A stretch of DNA of 64,000 nucleotides, taken from positions 186,483,462 to 186,547,461 of the forward strand of contig CM077644.1 of assembly GCA_039707465.1 (NCBI GenBank), read 5' to 3'. The notes beneath the pieces are model-generated. The model was not told the DNA's origin. It worked only from the letters and a program-made list of their open reading frames with translations, and ran no database searches. The translations under genes were made by a program, and so were the position numbers. Shown piece after piece: positions 1-10,830 of this stretch; within the stretch, counting starts at the first letter, position 1, and every line of letters starts with the position of its first letter. This DNA is from Rhabdophis nuchalis. Lineage: Eukaryota; Chordata; Lepidosauria; Squamata; Natricidae.

Positions 1-1033
1 TTAAATGAGCCCAATAGTCAAAGGATTTGCCTGCCCAGTATCTTCCTATCAGTACATTGCATTGCTTTGATAAAATTATCAGCTTCCTGAGGATCATAAT
101 TGTAATAGTAATTTATTTTTCATGGCTTGCATCATGGTTAGTGTGTGCTGTTCAATATCACTCAAAGGACTTTTTGTTTGACCTTTTGTTGAACAGAGAG
201 AAGTCATTCTAAAGCAATGAAGAAAGATGATTAAAATTTATACTCATATTGTATAATTTAAGAATTGTTCCAATTTTGGCACCCCTCTAGAAATTGGTGC
301 CCTAGAGAACATAGAATGAACCCTGAGCAGGAAAAGGAAATAAAAATTGCTTTTAAGTTCAGTCTGCATCTTCGTCATTTTATCAAATAAACTGAAAAAT
401 AGCTTATGCAAAAAAAGAACTAACAGAAAAGGTTACAAAAAACTCTACTATAAATTGTGATCATCAATTTAATGCATTCATACAGAGGAAGCAAAATAAT
501 TCAGTATAAGCAAGAAGACTAAAATGTGATCCTCATTAAAAACTGGCCAAAATAAAATGTTTTGAGTTGCTTGCCTGAAGTTTTTTTGCCTACTCTGTAT
601 CACTTGATTATGCCTGGAAGGATAATAAATAAATAATATTTATAAGCCTTGAATCATAATGTCAGAGAAAATAATTGAAAGTCTCTGAAGGAATATAATA
701 TTTTTCATTCCAAAATAATGAGAAAACAGCTAACTTTTTAAAGCTACAGCTGTCCTGAGAAAATTATAAGAAATCATTTACTGCCATAGCTATGGCTTTT
801 TAACCTATTAAAACCTTTACAAAAATGCCAGGGAGTGAATATAACATTTTCTTTAGTTTACCTGCTGGCAATAGAAGTAGGTAAATTATAATAGAATTAT
901 TATTCTAATTAGAATTAGAATAAGGTGGAGTCCAAGCCTGAAAGTCTGCGTTCTTCTTTAATGTAAAAAGCAGGCACGGGCTTCACATGCACACTTGCCA
1001 TGTTGACTTTTTGGTTTCCCTGCCCCAGGGATC
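1..1033. other. AT-rich DNA, no gene seen
   Basis: No coding region, RNA gene or intact transposon is recognisable. A short palindromic AT tract (TTCTAATTAGAA) lies near 903-914. Confidence 0.5.
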
Positions 1034-1041
1034 CCTTATGG

Positions 1042-1140
1042 CAGGGGTCTGCAAAGTTGGCTCTTTTAAGCTACGCTGGCTGGGGAACTCTGGGAGTTGA
1101 AGTCCACCAGTCTTAAAAGAGCCAACTTTGCAGACCCCTG
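1042..1140. mobile_element. hAT-type MITE, palindromic (99 bp)
   Basis: The ends are CAGGGGTCTGCAAAGTTGG and its reverse complement, and the element folds on itself almost completely. The 8-bp duplication CCTTATGG flanks it at 1034-1041 and 1141-1148. An 8-bp duplication with CAGGGG..CCCCTG ends is the signature of hAT transposons. There is no coding capacity, so it would have needed a transposase supplied elsewhere. Its core (GGGAGTTGAAGTCCACCAG) is shared with the palindromic MITEs at 26596, 33297, 35352 and 55425. Confidence 0.85.
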
Positions 1141-1179
1141 CCTTATGGGAATCAGGTCTCTTGAATTGGTGGGTTTATC

Positions 1180-1685
1180 ACTGCAGGTAGGCTTCAGGTT
1201 GCAATGGCAGCTGGGACTGGCATTTCCATCACTAATGCAGCTGCAAAGTGCAATGTCACATGATGGCATTGCTTAGCAATGACACCTCTGGCAATCCCAG
1301 TTCCCATCAAAACCCCAGGTCTGTATGAATATTTAAACAGGAAGAGATCGGAGCCTTAAGCAAGAATGGGATGTTGGGAACAGGCTGATGGTCAGGTGCT
1401 AAGGAATATAGGCAGGTGAAAAAGCAGCAGGGCCAGGAGCCACTTCCAAATTCCTACTTGTGAGAAGTTGTCAGGGAACATTGGAAATCGCAATCACATG
1501 ACCATAGTTCATTGCGTCATCATAACTGGAGGTAGGCATTCGAGTGCCTAGATTGCAATCACATGACTAAGTGATGATGTGACAACCAGAACTCTGAGAA
1601 TCAGGTATACGTCACCTTGTTCAATGCTGTCTTAACTTTGAACGGTCACTGAACAAGTGGTCACAACCTAAGGATTACCTGTAAG
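1180..1685. mobile_element. degraded DNA-transposon-like repeat
   Basis: The right end (AAGGATTACCTGTA) and the repeated wording of the interior (nnAATCACATGACnn, GGTCACnnnnCTAAGGA) match the better kept copy at 60822-61320, which starts CAGGTAGTCCTTAC. Ends are approximate and no target duplication was found. I infer an old non-autonomous DNA transposon; the superfamily is uncertain. Confidence 0.35.
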
Positions 1686-2149
1686 CATGCATGAAGCAAA
1701 GCAGCATAACCCTATAAAATAGTTTACAGAGAAGCATATTAATTTACACAAAGACACCTTAGCATGTTAGGCTATGTTTTACCTCCCCATTAGAGGTGAA
1801 AGGTAAATCTGATTCTAGCAGGTATGGATTGAATTCACAGATATTGTTCTGACCTAGGTTTTCCAAGAGCAAGAAACTCCTTGTCCCGATAAAGATTTAC
1901 TGTGAATTCTGCTCATTCACATCCAGGAAAGTCTTTCAAGGGAGGATTTACAGTCACAGACCTTATCTGGCTTGGAGAGCTGACAGGACGATATCTGCAA
2001 AACATGGCAAGAAGTCTCAAAGAGTCATGAACCAATTAAGTGGACTAATTGTCTCCTGCAAACGCCACTTTTATTTCCTCTGGGAGGGGCCATTCATCAG
2101 CCACCTGTGACCTTACTCTCAAGTTGACCTGTGTTCTTTAGCTGTTCCC
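1686..2149. other. no gene seen
   Basis: Mixed-composition DNA with no recognisable gene or repeat. Confidence 0.45.
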
Positions 2150-2351
2150 TTTGTCCTGGGAACAGCTTCCGGAGCCTGGGGAGGGTGGAACGAGACTAAT
2201 GGAAGTTCAGAAACAATCCGTTTCCAGTTTCCGGGGGGCCTCTGGGGGGCCAGAGGAGGCTGTTTTCATTATGGGTGCTGGCCCGCACACACACTATAAC
2301 ACACACACTTGCATTTTTGGCACCCAATAACAAAAAGGTTATCCATCACTG
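2150..2351. mobile_element. truncated hAT-type MITE (CAGTGATGG family)
   Basis: The right end reads TTGGCACCCAATAACAAAAA followed by GGTTATCCATCACTG, and the interior has the GGAGCCTGGGGAGGGTG block seen in full copies at 17580, 50089 and 54375. The left end is missing and no target duplication is visible, so this is an old fragment. Confidence 0.6.
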
Positions 2352-2954
2352 CTTTAGAACTTCTCTTGCTGGTGATATTGACTTTACTTGTAGATAATGG
2401 TGGCTATTATTGCTGGTGTTGCTTTCTATTAAATATCCACAGTTATTATCATTTTAATGTGTACAAAACTGAGTCTAATAAAAAAAACCACTTGCTTGCC
2501 AGCATTAATGCATTAGCAAAAAATGATTTTGCAATTGAAAGTGACCTTGAGATGATTTACCTTTATTTAGCAGTCAATACTATAATTGTTCCCAGAAATA
2601 ATGAGCTTCTCCATTTAGAGTCAGCAAAATTAATTAAACTCACCATTTGTTTAATATGCTTTCTAATTAATTTCATACGAAAAACAGGAAAACATTTTCT
2701 AAATTTCACTCTGCTACAATTGGCCACAAAGCCTTTCGAGAGTTTTGCATCAGGGAAAAGAGGCACCGAAGTCTCCTCATAATTAGTTTGCTTGGAAGGT
2801 TTTAATGAAGGAAGCTTTGATAACAGTGTTAGTTGCAGCACTTTAAGTATCACAACAATAAACTTCCAAGGGAGGAAAAGAATCATATATATATTTAGTA
2901 GTTATAAACAATTGCTCCTGATAATTGTTTTCCTTTTTATCATGTGGTTTGGGA
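2352..2954. other. AT-rich DNA, no gene seen
   Basis: A 157-codon open frame crosses 2309-2782, but it begins inside the MITE fragment at 2150-2351, has no recognisable domain and has the composition of non-coding AT-rich DNA. Confidence 0.5.
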
Positions 2955-4169
2955 ATGGTATCGTATTGCATCGACTGGAGGGGTTGGGGGTGAGGGGCAC
3001 CATTTTACGGTGGTTCTCCTCCTACCTCTCCGGTCAGTTGCAATTTGTGTTGGCAGGGGGGCAGAGGTCGACCTCGAGGCCACTCACATGTGGGGTGCCT
3101 CAGGGGTCGGTCCTCTCACCACTCCTGTTCAACACATATATGAAGCCGCTGGGCGAGATCATCCATGGTTTTGGGGTAGAATACCACCTGTACGCTGATG
3201 ATACATAGCTGTACATATCTACCCAAACCACCCCAACAATGCTGTTGAAGTGATGTCCTGGTATTTGGAAGCCGTGCGGGTCTGGATGGGAAGTAACAAA
3301 CTCCGACTCAACCCGTCCAAGACCAAGTGGCTGTGGTTTCCGGCGTTCTGGTACAACCAGTTGACACCATCACTGGCTATTGGGGGTGAACATCTAGCCC
3401 CCGTGGATAGGGCATGCAACTTAGGCATCCTCCTGGATTCCCGGCTGTCCATGGAAGATCATCTGACGGCCGTGGCCAGGGGGGCTTTCTACTAGGTTCG
3501 CCTGGTATGCCAGTTGCGTCCCCTACTGGACCGGGACGCCCTTCGCACAGTCACTCATGCGCTCATGACATCCCGTCTAGACTACTGTAATGCTCTCTAC
3601 ATGGGGCTCCCCTTGAGGTGCATCCGAAGACTACAGCTAGTTCAGAATGCGGCCGCACGGGGAATCTTGGGAGCCCCAAGGCATTCCCATGTAACACCGC
3701 TCCTGCGCGAGCTGCACTGGCTACCTGGGGCCTTTCAGGTGCGCTTCAAGGTGTTGATTACCATTTTCAAAGCGCTCCATGGCATGGGGCCTAGTTATCT
3801 GCAGTGCCAGCAGGCGACGCCCAGGGGAAGGGCCTTCTCTGTGGCGAGCCCAACCCTCTGGAACAACCTACCCCCCGAAGTCAGAACTATCACGGACCTC
3901 CGCTCCTTCCACCAAAACTTGAAGACGTACTTCTTCCATCTTGCCGGCCAGGCCTAATCCACACCATCAAGCTTGCAGACTGAAGCCTAAATTGTTTTAA
4001 TTTGGATTTTAAGGGGTAAGAGTTTTAGGATTTTTAGCACAAGGTTATTAGTATTTAATCTGTTTTTAGTATTTATCTATTGCTATTTTTTTATATTTCC
4101 ATTTTAATTTCCTGTGCACCGCCCCGAGTCCCTTCGGGGAGAGTGGCGCAGTTTATAAATTGAATAAAA

Positions 4170-4232
<63 letters not shown>

Positions 4233-4236
4233 ATGC
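2955..4236 (+). pseudogene. L2-type LINE, 5'-truncated RT relic (copy 1)
   Basis: Reverse transcriptase part of an L2-clade (Jockey superfamily) non-LTR retrotransposon. The sequence enters in RT motif A/B (LEGLGVRGTILRWFSSYLSG), continues through GVPQGSVLSPLLF and YADDT, and ends with the L2 C-terminal domain ([31 protein letters not shown]). It is dead: a TAG stop directly follows YADDT at about 3206, the frame changes between 3208 and 3250, another stop lies at 3496, and roughly 75 bp of the C-terminal region present in the other two copies is deleted at about 3803. The 3' UTR ends in CCGCCCCGAGTCCCTTCGGG and an (AAAT)n tail. The copies at 7981 and 23543 are better preserved. Confidence 0.88.
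4164..4236 (+). repeat. (AAAT)n microsatellite tail of L2 copy 1
   Basis: About 17 tandem AAAT/AAATA units directly follow the L2 3' end, showing tail-associated microsatellite growth. Confidence 0.9.
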
Positions 4237-4503
4237 TAGTGTTATCATTTCTTACAATATTTGAATGCTACCCTAATACAATGTAACATACTATGCAGAG
4301 ATTTGAATGGAAAAATTGGAAAAGCATGTGCAATGTCATGAGAGAAATATAAAACTACAAAATAAATCATTTACCAAAGTAAAGCCACATACATCATTAT
4401 TATAAAATCCATTTCTTTTCTTTTTTTAAATGGTTGTATGGTTCTCTAACAATATATTTCTTTGGTTCTTTACCCAGAAGTGAATAAAATGGCAACCTAA
4501 ACC

Positions 4504-4700
4504 CAGGGTGAACTTCAGCAGGTTCTGACAGGTTCTGAAGAACTGGTAGTGAAAATTTTGAGAAGTTCAGAGAACTGGCAATAGTACCTCTGGCTAGCCC
4601 CAGAGTGGGGTGGGAATGGAGATTTTGCAGTATCCTTCCCCTGCCACGCCCACCAAGCCGCACCCACAGGACTGGTAGTAAAAAATGAATTTCACCAGTG
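4504..4700. mobile_element. hAT-type MITE (197 bp)
   Basis: The ends are CAGGGTGAACTTCAG and GAATTTCACCAGTG. The exact 8-bp duplication CCTAAACC flanks it (4496-4503 and 4701-4708). The interior holds the TACCAGTCCTG/GGGCGTGGC-type blocks (reverse sense) seen in other CAGNGGTG-ended copies in this window. It is non-coding. Confidence 0.8.
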
Positions 4701-4728
4701 CCTAAACCTCATTAAATTTAGACCCTGA

Positions 4729-5067
4729 TGTTAGATTCTCTGAAAGAGGGAGTCCAGACCAGGTTTGCTCTTAAACAGCAGTTGTTTATTCGCTAGGCAG
4801 AAAACAGAAGCCAACTATATACACGAACAAAAAGCGCGGTAGATAGGGGCTCCCGCGTCTGACAGCTACTTATACGCGAGCTGTCAAACGGGGAGCCAAT
4901 CAGGACCGCCGCCAGAGCCGGGTTTCCCGCCAGTCGCGTCTCTTCCAATCAGGCGCGACTGGTGTTTTGACAGGTTGTTACAGTCTGTAGCTAAGGCAAC
5001 TCCCGGCAGACTGGAAGACCTGCGGCTGGTCGTAAGTTGAGACCAGTCGCAGGTCGAGGATACAACA
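4729..5067 (-). repeat. gypsy 3' LTR
   Basis: This is the downstream LTR in the element's own direction. It carries a TATA-like motif (CGTATAAGTA on the minus strand, about 4867-4876) and an AATAAA poly(A) signal at about 4785-4790 on the minus strand. It differs from the other LTR at 6 positions. Confidence 0.92.
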
Positions 5068-5081
5068 CCCCTTTCCCCCCT
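5068..5081 (-). promoter_or_regulatory. polypurine tract of the gypsy element
   Basis: On the minus strand the 14 bases immediately before the 3' LTR are all purines (AGGGGGGAAAGGGG). This is where plus-strand DNA synthesis is primed in LTR retrotransposons. Confidence 0.8.
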
Positions 5082-5113
5082 CGGTCTGCGCATGCGAGTC
5101 CCGACAGTCAATC

Positions 5114-6361
5114 TTAGTAAGTGGAGCATGCGTAGTCCGCCAAGTAGGCGGGGCGGCACCGGGTCCGCCCAGAACGTCTCATTCGCTGCGGAGAGCCCGA
5201 CGAGGTGAGTTGGTCCTGTGGAAGCTCCTCCCTTCGGGGAGTGGAGCTCCAGGCTGCAGCGTCAGAGAGGCCTACCAGAAGAGGCGGCGACGGATGGACC
5301 GGTAAGTCGGGGCGAGGGGGCGTGGCGGTCGGGGCATAGTCTGACGGAGAGTGCCAGTTGGTTGCGGCGGTGTAGGGTGGGTCTTTAGGTGCAAAGGCCC
5401 ACATGTCCCTATCGGCTTGAGCCAGGAACTGCAAGGTTTGCCGGAAGGCGGCGTCCGAGTCAGGGGGGCCTGAGTTGGAGAAGGCCCCAAGCAGTTGTTG
5501 CGGAGGTGTGGTCGGACATTCAAGTGGCCCAACGGGGGCAACTGGGCAGGGTGGCTCCGGTGGTGTCGGAAGGTGGCGCCTCAGTTGATCCAAGTGGCGC
5601 CGCCACTCGGATCCATCAGGGAGGTTGACCCTGAAAGAGCAGGGACCCGTTAGCTCAGTGATGGTGGCAGGCACCCACTTGGGATCCCCCGCAAAATTAC
5701 GAGCATACACTAGGTTCCCATGTCGGAAAAGGCGGGCAGGGGGGGCCCCCAGGTTGCAAGGCTGCACCTCGTTATAGGATGGGTGCAGCCTGTCCAAGGT
5801 AGTCCGCAGGCGGCGGCCCATCAAGAGCTCGACGGAGCTCTTCCGGGTGGCCGGGCAAGGGGTGGAATGCTGACCTAGCAGGTAAGCAGCCACCCTTGCA
5901 GGCCAGTCCCCCTTGGTCATCCGCCCCAAGACCTCCTTGGCCGAGCGGACGGCCCTCTCCGCCCGACCGTTGGAGGCCGGATGATAAGGGGCCACCGGCG
6001 CGTGGCAGATCCCTTGAGAGGCCAGGAACTCCTGGAAGGTGGTGGACTGGAACTGGGGCCCGTTGTCGGACACCACGATGTCCGGCAACCCGTGCATTGC
6101 GAAAAGGCGACGCAACGCCCTGACCGTACTCTCCGCTGTAGTGGAAGCCATCAAGATGACCTCCACCCAGCGGGAGTAGGCGTCCACGACCACCAGGAAT
6201 GTCTGGCCTCGGAAGGGGCCGGCGAAGTCTACGTGGAGCCTGGACCATGGGCTCTGGGGCATGTCACACTCCCTGGGCGGCGCGACCGGGGAGCGGGGCG
6301 GGAGGACTGGCAAGGGACACAGCCCCTGACCCAGGCTGCTACCTCTATGCTGGGCCACCAC
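5114..6361 (-). pseudogene. gypsy integrase (C-terminal part of pol)
   Basis: Integrase joins element DNA to the chromosome. The frame of 415 codons holds the full catalytic core: Asp45 (LHVDFAGPF), Asp99 (VVSDNGPQF) and Glu135 (PASNGRAERAV), with exactly 35 residues between the last two, the D,D-35-E pattern of retroviral and Ty3/gypsy integrases. A C-terminal GPF-type module follows (TGPCSFRVNLPDG, WRRHLDQLRRH). The N-terminal zinc-binding part (HADHPG, then GCVPC) lies in another frame at about 6290-6450, so a frame change near 6330 separates it. The tail ends RRPAYLADY-like, near the polypurine tract. Confidence 0.9.
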
Positions 6362-7223
6362 ACATAGCTGCGGGCAAGCGCCTTCATCCGAGCTATGCCG
6401 GGGTGGTCCGCATGGAGCGTCCGGAGCACCTGGTGACGGAGAGGGGGGGTATGATGACCCGGTCCCCCCAACACAAGCAGCCGCAGTGGAGCGAGAGCTC
6501 CAGCTGGCGCAACTTGTATGGCCGAAACTCTTCGGCCACGCTGCCCTGAGGCCACCCTCGCAGGACCCAGGTGGAGACCTGGGACAGGACAGGGTCGGCC
6601 TTCGTCCGGGCTGCGATGTCCGAGGACGTCAACGGCAGGCCGGAGTCTGCCACAGACAAGACGAACAGTGCTGGCACCGGCTCCTCGTCCGCCTTGGGGA
6701 GGGGGCATCTGCTCAGGGCATCGGCGTGCCCGAGCTGTTTGCCAGGACGGTAGTACAGCGTATAATTATACGCTGCCAGGAACTCTGTCCATCTGGTCAT
6801 CCTGGGGGAGAGGATGGGGGGGTCGGATGGTCACCGGCCAGAAGCCCAAGGAGAGGCTTGTGGTCTGTGAAGACAGCAAAAGTCCGACCATACAGGTACT
6901 GGTGAAACTTTTTTTATCCCGGACACTATAGCCAGAGTCTCGTTGTCTATCTGGCTATAGTTTCTCTCAGTGGGAAACATTGTCCGGGACCAAAAAGCAA
7001 TGGGGGCTTCTGAACCATCTGGGAAGGAATGGCTCAGGACGGCCCCCAGGCCGAAAAGGGAGGCATTGCACGCTAATGTCAAAGGCAGCCTGTCATCATA
7101 CTGGACGAGGACAGCCTCTGACGTAAGCGAGGCTTTGACAGCCGCGAACGCATGCGCTTCGCGGTCGCCCCAGCGCCAGGCCGCGGATCGATCGAGCAAT
7201 CGATGTAGCAGCTCAGCTAGCAT
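6290..7223 (-). pseudogene. gypsy RNase H and integrase N-terminus, frame-broken
   Basis: On the minus strand from 7223 the RT thumb/RNase H region reads LLHRLLDRSAAW, ACNASLFGLGAVLS, FWSRTMFPTERNYSQIDNETLAIV. The first catalytic Asp of RNase H, normally in a CDAS motif, is Asn here (ACNAS), so RNase H would be inactive. The frame slips in a run of A near 6930: the expected KKFHQYLYGRTFAVFTDHK continues in a different frame. It returns at about 6815 (MTRWTEFLAAYNYTLYYRPGK, HADALSR), slips again near 6440, and then gives the integrase zinc region HADHPGIARMKALARSYVWW. At least three indels lie in this stretch. Confidence 0.85.
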
Positions 7224-7255
7224 TGCCTTACGCGGTAGGAAAGGTGCGTAAAAAT

Positions 7256-7978
7256 TTAAGAGGCCGAGGAATGCCTGCAGCTCCGTCTTGGAGGCTGGCG
7301 TGGGTTCCTGATGGCCTGCACCTTCTTGGGGGTGGGGTGGATGCCCCGGGCATCAATCATGAAGCCCAGGAACTCCACCTCCAGCGCAGCAAAAATGCAT
7401 TTGCTGCGCTTCAATTTTAATCCCGCGCCCCTGAAAACACTGAGGACCTTCCTGAGTACTTTGGCGAGTTCTGAGATGCTGGAAGCAGCTATCAGAACGT
7501 CGTCAAAGTACGGAACCACGCCTGGGAGCCCATGGAGCAAGCGCTCCATGAGGCTCTGGAAGATCCCCGGGGCGACAGACACACCGAATTGCAGACGGCG
7601 ACATCGGAAAGCCCCTCGGTGGGTGACAATGGTCTGCGCCTCCGCAGCAGCGTCATCCACCGGGAGCTGTTGATAGGCCTGGGCCATATCCAGCTTTGCA
7701 AATATGCGACCGTGCCCCAGAGAGTGCAGCAGGTCCTGTACCACCGGAACTGGATATGGGTTCGCCTGGAGCCCACGGTTGATGGTCGACTTATAGTCGG
7801 CGCAGATACGGATCGACCCGTCGGGCTTGATGGGGACCACAATCGGGGTCTCCGATCTCGCCTGGTCCACGGGCTCGAGCACGCCCTGCGCCACCAAACG
7901 GTCAAGTTCGGCTTCAACCTTGGGCTTCAGGGCGAACGGCAGCCTGAGGGCCTTGAGCCTAATGGGTGCAAGTGTCAA
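7256..7978 (-). pseudogene. gypsy reverse transcriptase
   Basis: The RT palm is complete in one 240-codon frame: PIVVPIKPDGSIRICADYK, FAKLDMAQAYQQLPVD (catalytic Asp97), RGAFRCRRLQFGVSVAPGIFQ, and PYFDDVL (catalytic Asp159-Asp160). It ends with a frame change near 7300; the thumb (ELQAFLGLLNFYAPFLPRK) continues in the next frame. The upstream end at 7978-7980 is the junction with the inserted L2 LINE, which cut pol between protease and RT. Confidence 0.92.
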
Positions 7979-7980
7979 AT

Positions 7981-9060
7981 AACATTTCGCATGCGCGAAA
8001 AGATGGCGGCGCGCCGTTGAGTCCCGTGCGGGCCGCGGAGGCCGCTGGTGGAAAGGAGGTGCTACCCGACCCCATTTCCAGCTCTGGGGGTCGGGACTGG
8101 TAGGAGGACCACCTGGGCTTGCGATCGTCCCCTAGTTGGGGCCGCCCGGGTGGTTTTTTCGGCGTTGCGGGTCCGGCCGAGCGAGCCCGGGCGAGGAGAA
8201 GACGCCGGGTGGAAGGAGAGAGGGCGGAAGAGAACGCCGAGAACGCCTAGGCCGAGGCCCGAGCCTGGACGCTGAGCCGATGAGATCTACGGGGAGCCGG
8301 GCGTCAGAGGCCGAGAGGCTGGGAAGGCTGGAGCATGGAGGACGCCTGGGAGCCCGGAGGACCCCCCGAATGGCCGGAGGAGCCCCTGAGGTGAACGGGA
8401 GGAGCGGAGGCCGGTCATTTGGGAGTGGGTCGAGGAACGGATGCCGGGCGAGGGCGGCATGGAGAAACGGGGGCCGAGTGGAACCCTGGAGGGAGCCCTG
8501 ATGGAGGTGGCTGAGTGGCTGAATGTTAACTGAGGCCTGAGGGTGGCCGGAAGATCAGAGGCCTGGCGGAGGACCGGAGGCCTGGCTGGAAGACCAGAGG
8601 CCTGGTGGAGGCAGAGCAGAGGCCATGTAGAAGACTGTAGGAGGTGAGGCCAAAGCGCAGGCTGAGTAGAGGCGAGGAGGGGTCAAAATGCCTGACTGGA
8701 GGCCGGAGCCAGGCTGGAGCCAGGCTGGAGAAGCAGAGTTAGGACAAGCATGGACCCCCAGGGACCTCACCGAGAGGCTTCACCAGGGATACTATCCATT
8801 GGGCTGGAGGATTTTGGACTCTGTACTTTATATGTCTATACCATCTATATTATTTTTCATCTATATCATCTCCCGTTTATACTGCACATAGCCCGAATTT
8901 TTATCTGACTATCGAATTTGAATCAGCCGAATTACCCTACTGGACTATTTTATATATTTAATATTCATATGTTTATATATTTATATATTTACATTTGTAT
9001 ATTTATTTATCTATAACCATCTTTTTGCACCATATTTAATATCTTAACCTTTTATCCAGC
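7981..9060 (+). promoter_or_regulatory. L2 5' UTR, CpG-rich, with YY1-like motif
   Basis: The first 900 bases are very rich in G, C and CpG compared with the flanking DNA, as expected of an internal LINE promoter. AAGATGGCGGC at 8000-8010, about 20 bases from the element's start, fits the YY1 binding core. Open frames of 75 and 121 codons here (8048-8275, 8136-8501) have no recognisable ORF1 domain; an ORF1 protein cannot be confirmed. From 8880 to 9060 the sequence turns AT-rich. Confidence 0.6.
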
Positions 9061-10815
9061 GTGGTCTCTGTATTACCTAGCATGTACTCAAGGGCCTGCC
9101 TTCTCTCGCTGCGAGAGTCCCCCTTCTCGCAGGTATGGCCCACTGTGTTATCAAGGGCACACTTTGATGAGGGACTAGTAAGTCAGGAGAAGTGGCGAAA
9201 GTGCAGGTGTAGGGTTTTTTTAGTAAAAAAGCTGTTGTCTATTTTAGGGGGTACCAGGGAGAGGGGAGGGTATAGTCAGGTTGAGACTAGCAAGAAGGGA
9301 TCGGGCCGAGCCAGCAGACGACGGAGGGAGGCAGATGGTTCCGCTAAGAGGGGGGATACAGGGGTCGTTTCCATGGTGGGCCTACCCATTGAGGGTGGCA
9401 GGGAGAGGCATATCCGAGGGGAGACAAGTTTTATCCTCCCGGTTGGGGGCACGAGGCCGATGGCTACAAACGGTCAAGTGCCACAACCCCTGCAGGCTAG
9501 GTGGTCAGGGTGTACAGAGCCAGGGCTGATGTTTTGCAATGCCAGGTCCGTTGTCAACAAAGCCCCCCTCATCCATGACCTCGTGTCAGAGGGGGAGCCG
9601 GACCTGGTAGGAATTGCGGAGACCTGGTTGGGCCACGAGGGAGGACTCCCCCTCGTTGAAATGTGCCCACCAGGTTACCGCGCTTTTCATCAGCCTCGGG
9701 CCCTAGGCAGGGGTGGTGGGGTAGCGGTTATTATTAGGGAAGGTCTAGTGCCGAGAGAGACCATTGTGCCACAGACTACCGGTTGTGAGTCCCTCTGCGT
9801 GAAGTGGGGCCTAGGGAGGCAGTTGGGCTTGCTAGTTGTATACCTGGCTCCCCGCTATGTAACAGCAGCCCTGCCTGAGCTCCTCGAGGTGATCTCTACG
9901 ATGGCAGTTGAGACCCCCAGACTTTTAGTCATGGGGGACTTTAATCTGCCATCGGCAGGCGAATCATCCGGGGTAGCTCGGGAGTTCATGGCTTCCATGA
10001 CGGCCATGGACCTGACCCAACTAATTCAAGGCCCCACTCACGAGGGTGGACATACACCGGATCTCATCTTTGTCTCAGGCCAATGGAAGAGTGATCTGGG
10101 TATAGGGGATGTAGTCATCACGCCCTTGTCATGGACAGACCACTCACTTCTCCGGCTCGACTTTCCAACCGCTGCCCCTCACTGCGGGGAGGCGGAACCT
10201 GAGTCACCTATTTGGTTCCGCCCCAGGCGCCTGATGGACCCTGATGGGTTCCAGACGGCGCTTGGGCCACTTCCTGTACCCCTGACCCACGCCCCGATGG
10301 AGGACCTCGTGGCCGCATGGAATATTGCGACCACGGGAGCCTTGGATCGGGTCGCGCCCTTGCGGCCTCTCTTGCGGCGGCGAGCCACCCTGGCTCCTTG
10401 GTTTACCGAGGAGCTGAGGGTGATGAAACGCCGCAAGAGATGCCTAGAGAGAAGATGGAGGTCTACCCGTTCTGAATCTGACCGGACACAGGTAAGAGCC
10501 CATTTACAGACTTACATTGTGGCACTGAGAGTGGCCAAACGTCATCATTGTGCCACTCTCATAGCATCCACAGAAAACCGCCCTGCCGCCCTGTTTAGGG
10601 TGACCCGCTCCCTCCTTCAACAGAGGGTGCGGGAAGCCCCGCTACAGGGTAGAGCAGAGGAATTTGTAATTTTTCTGCAGGAGAAAATCGCTCAGATACA
10701 GAATGAGTTAGCCTCCATTGATGGCCCAGTGGGATGCCATGGGACAGATATTGTTTGGGAGGAGTTTGACTCCGTTACTTCCAAGGATATGGACAGGTTA
10801 CGTGGGCGACTGTGA
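9061..10815 (+). CDS. L2 LINE ORF2, endonuclease half
   Basis: The AP-type endonuclease nicks target DNA to start reverse transcription. From the start of the frame (first ATG at 9082) residues 1-150 are a basic, unrecognised leader. The endonuclease follows: Asn160 (CNARSVVNK), Glu187 (AETWL), GRGGGVAVI, Asp293/Asn295 (MGDFN), HTPDLIF and Asp360-His361 ([12 protein letters not shown]), so all main catalytic residues are present. A linker rich in Arg and Lys follows to residue 584. The TGA at 10813-10815 ends the frame, and the RT half resumes in the same frame (10831), so one nonsense change splits one original protein of roughly 1,090 codons. Confidence 0.9.
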   Translation: MVSVLPSMYSRACLLSLRESPFSQVWPTVLSRAHFDEGLVSQEKWRKCRCRVFLVKKLLSILGGTRERGGYSQVETSKKGSGRASRRRREADGSAKRGDTGVVSMVGLPIEGGRERHIRGETSFILPVGGTRPMATNGQVPQPLQARWSGCTEPGLMFCNARSVVNKAPLIHDLVSEGEPDLVGIAETWLGHEGGLPLVEMCPPGYRAFHQPRALGRGGGVAVIIREGLVPRETIVPQTTGCESLCVKWGLGRQLGLLVVYLAPRYVTAALPELLEVISTMAVETPRLLVMGDFNLPSAGESSGVAREFMASMTAMDLTQLIQGPTHEGGHTPDLIFVSGQWKSDLGIGDVVITPLSWTDHSLLRLDFPTAAPHCGEAEPESPIWFRPRRLMDPDGFQTALGPLPVPLTHAPMEDLVAAWNIATTGALDRVAPLRPLLRRRATLAPWFTEELRVMKRRKRCLERRWRSTRSESDRTQVRAHLQTYIVALRVAKRHHCATLIASTENRPAALFRVTRSLLQQRVREAPLQGRAEEFVIFLQEKIAQIQNELASIDGPVGCHGTDIVWEEFDSVTSKDMDRLRGRL

Positions 10816-10830
10816 GCCACCACATGTTTA

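Noticed and set aside
2309..2782. 157-codon open frame
   Set aside because: It begins inside a MITE fragment and shows no recognisable protein feature.
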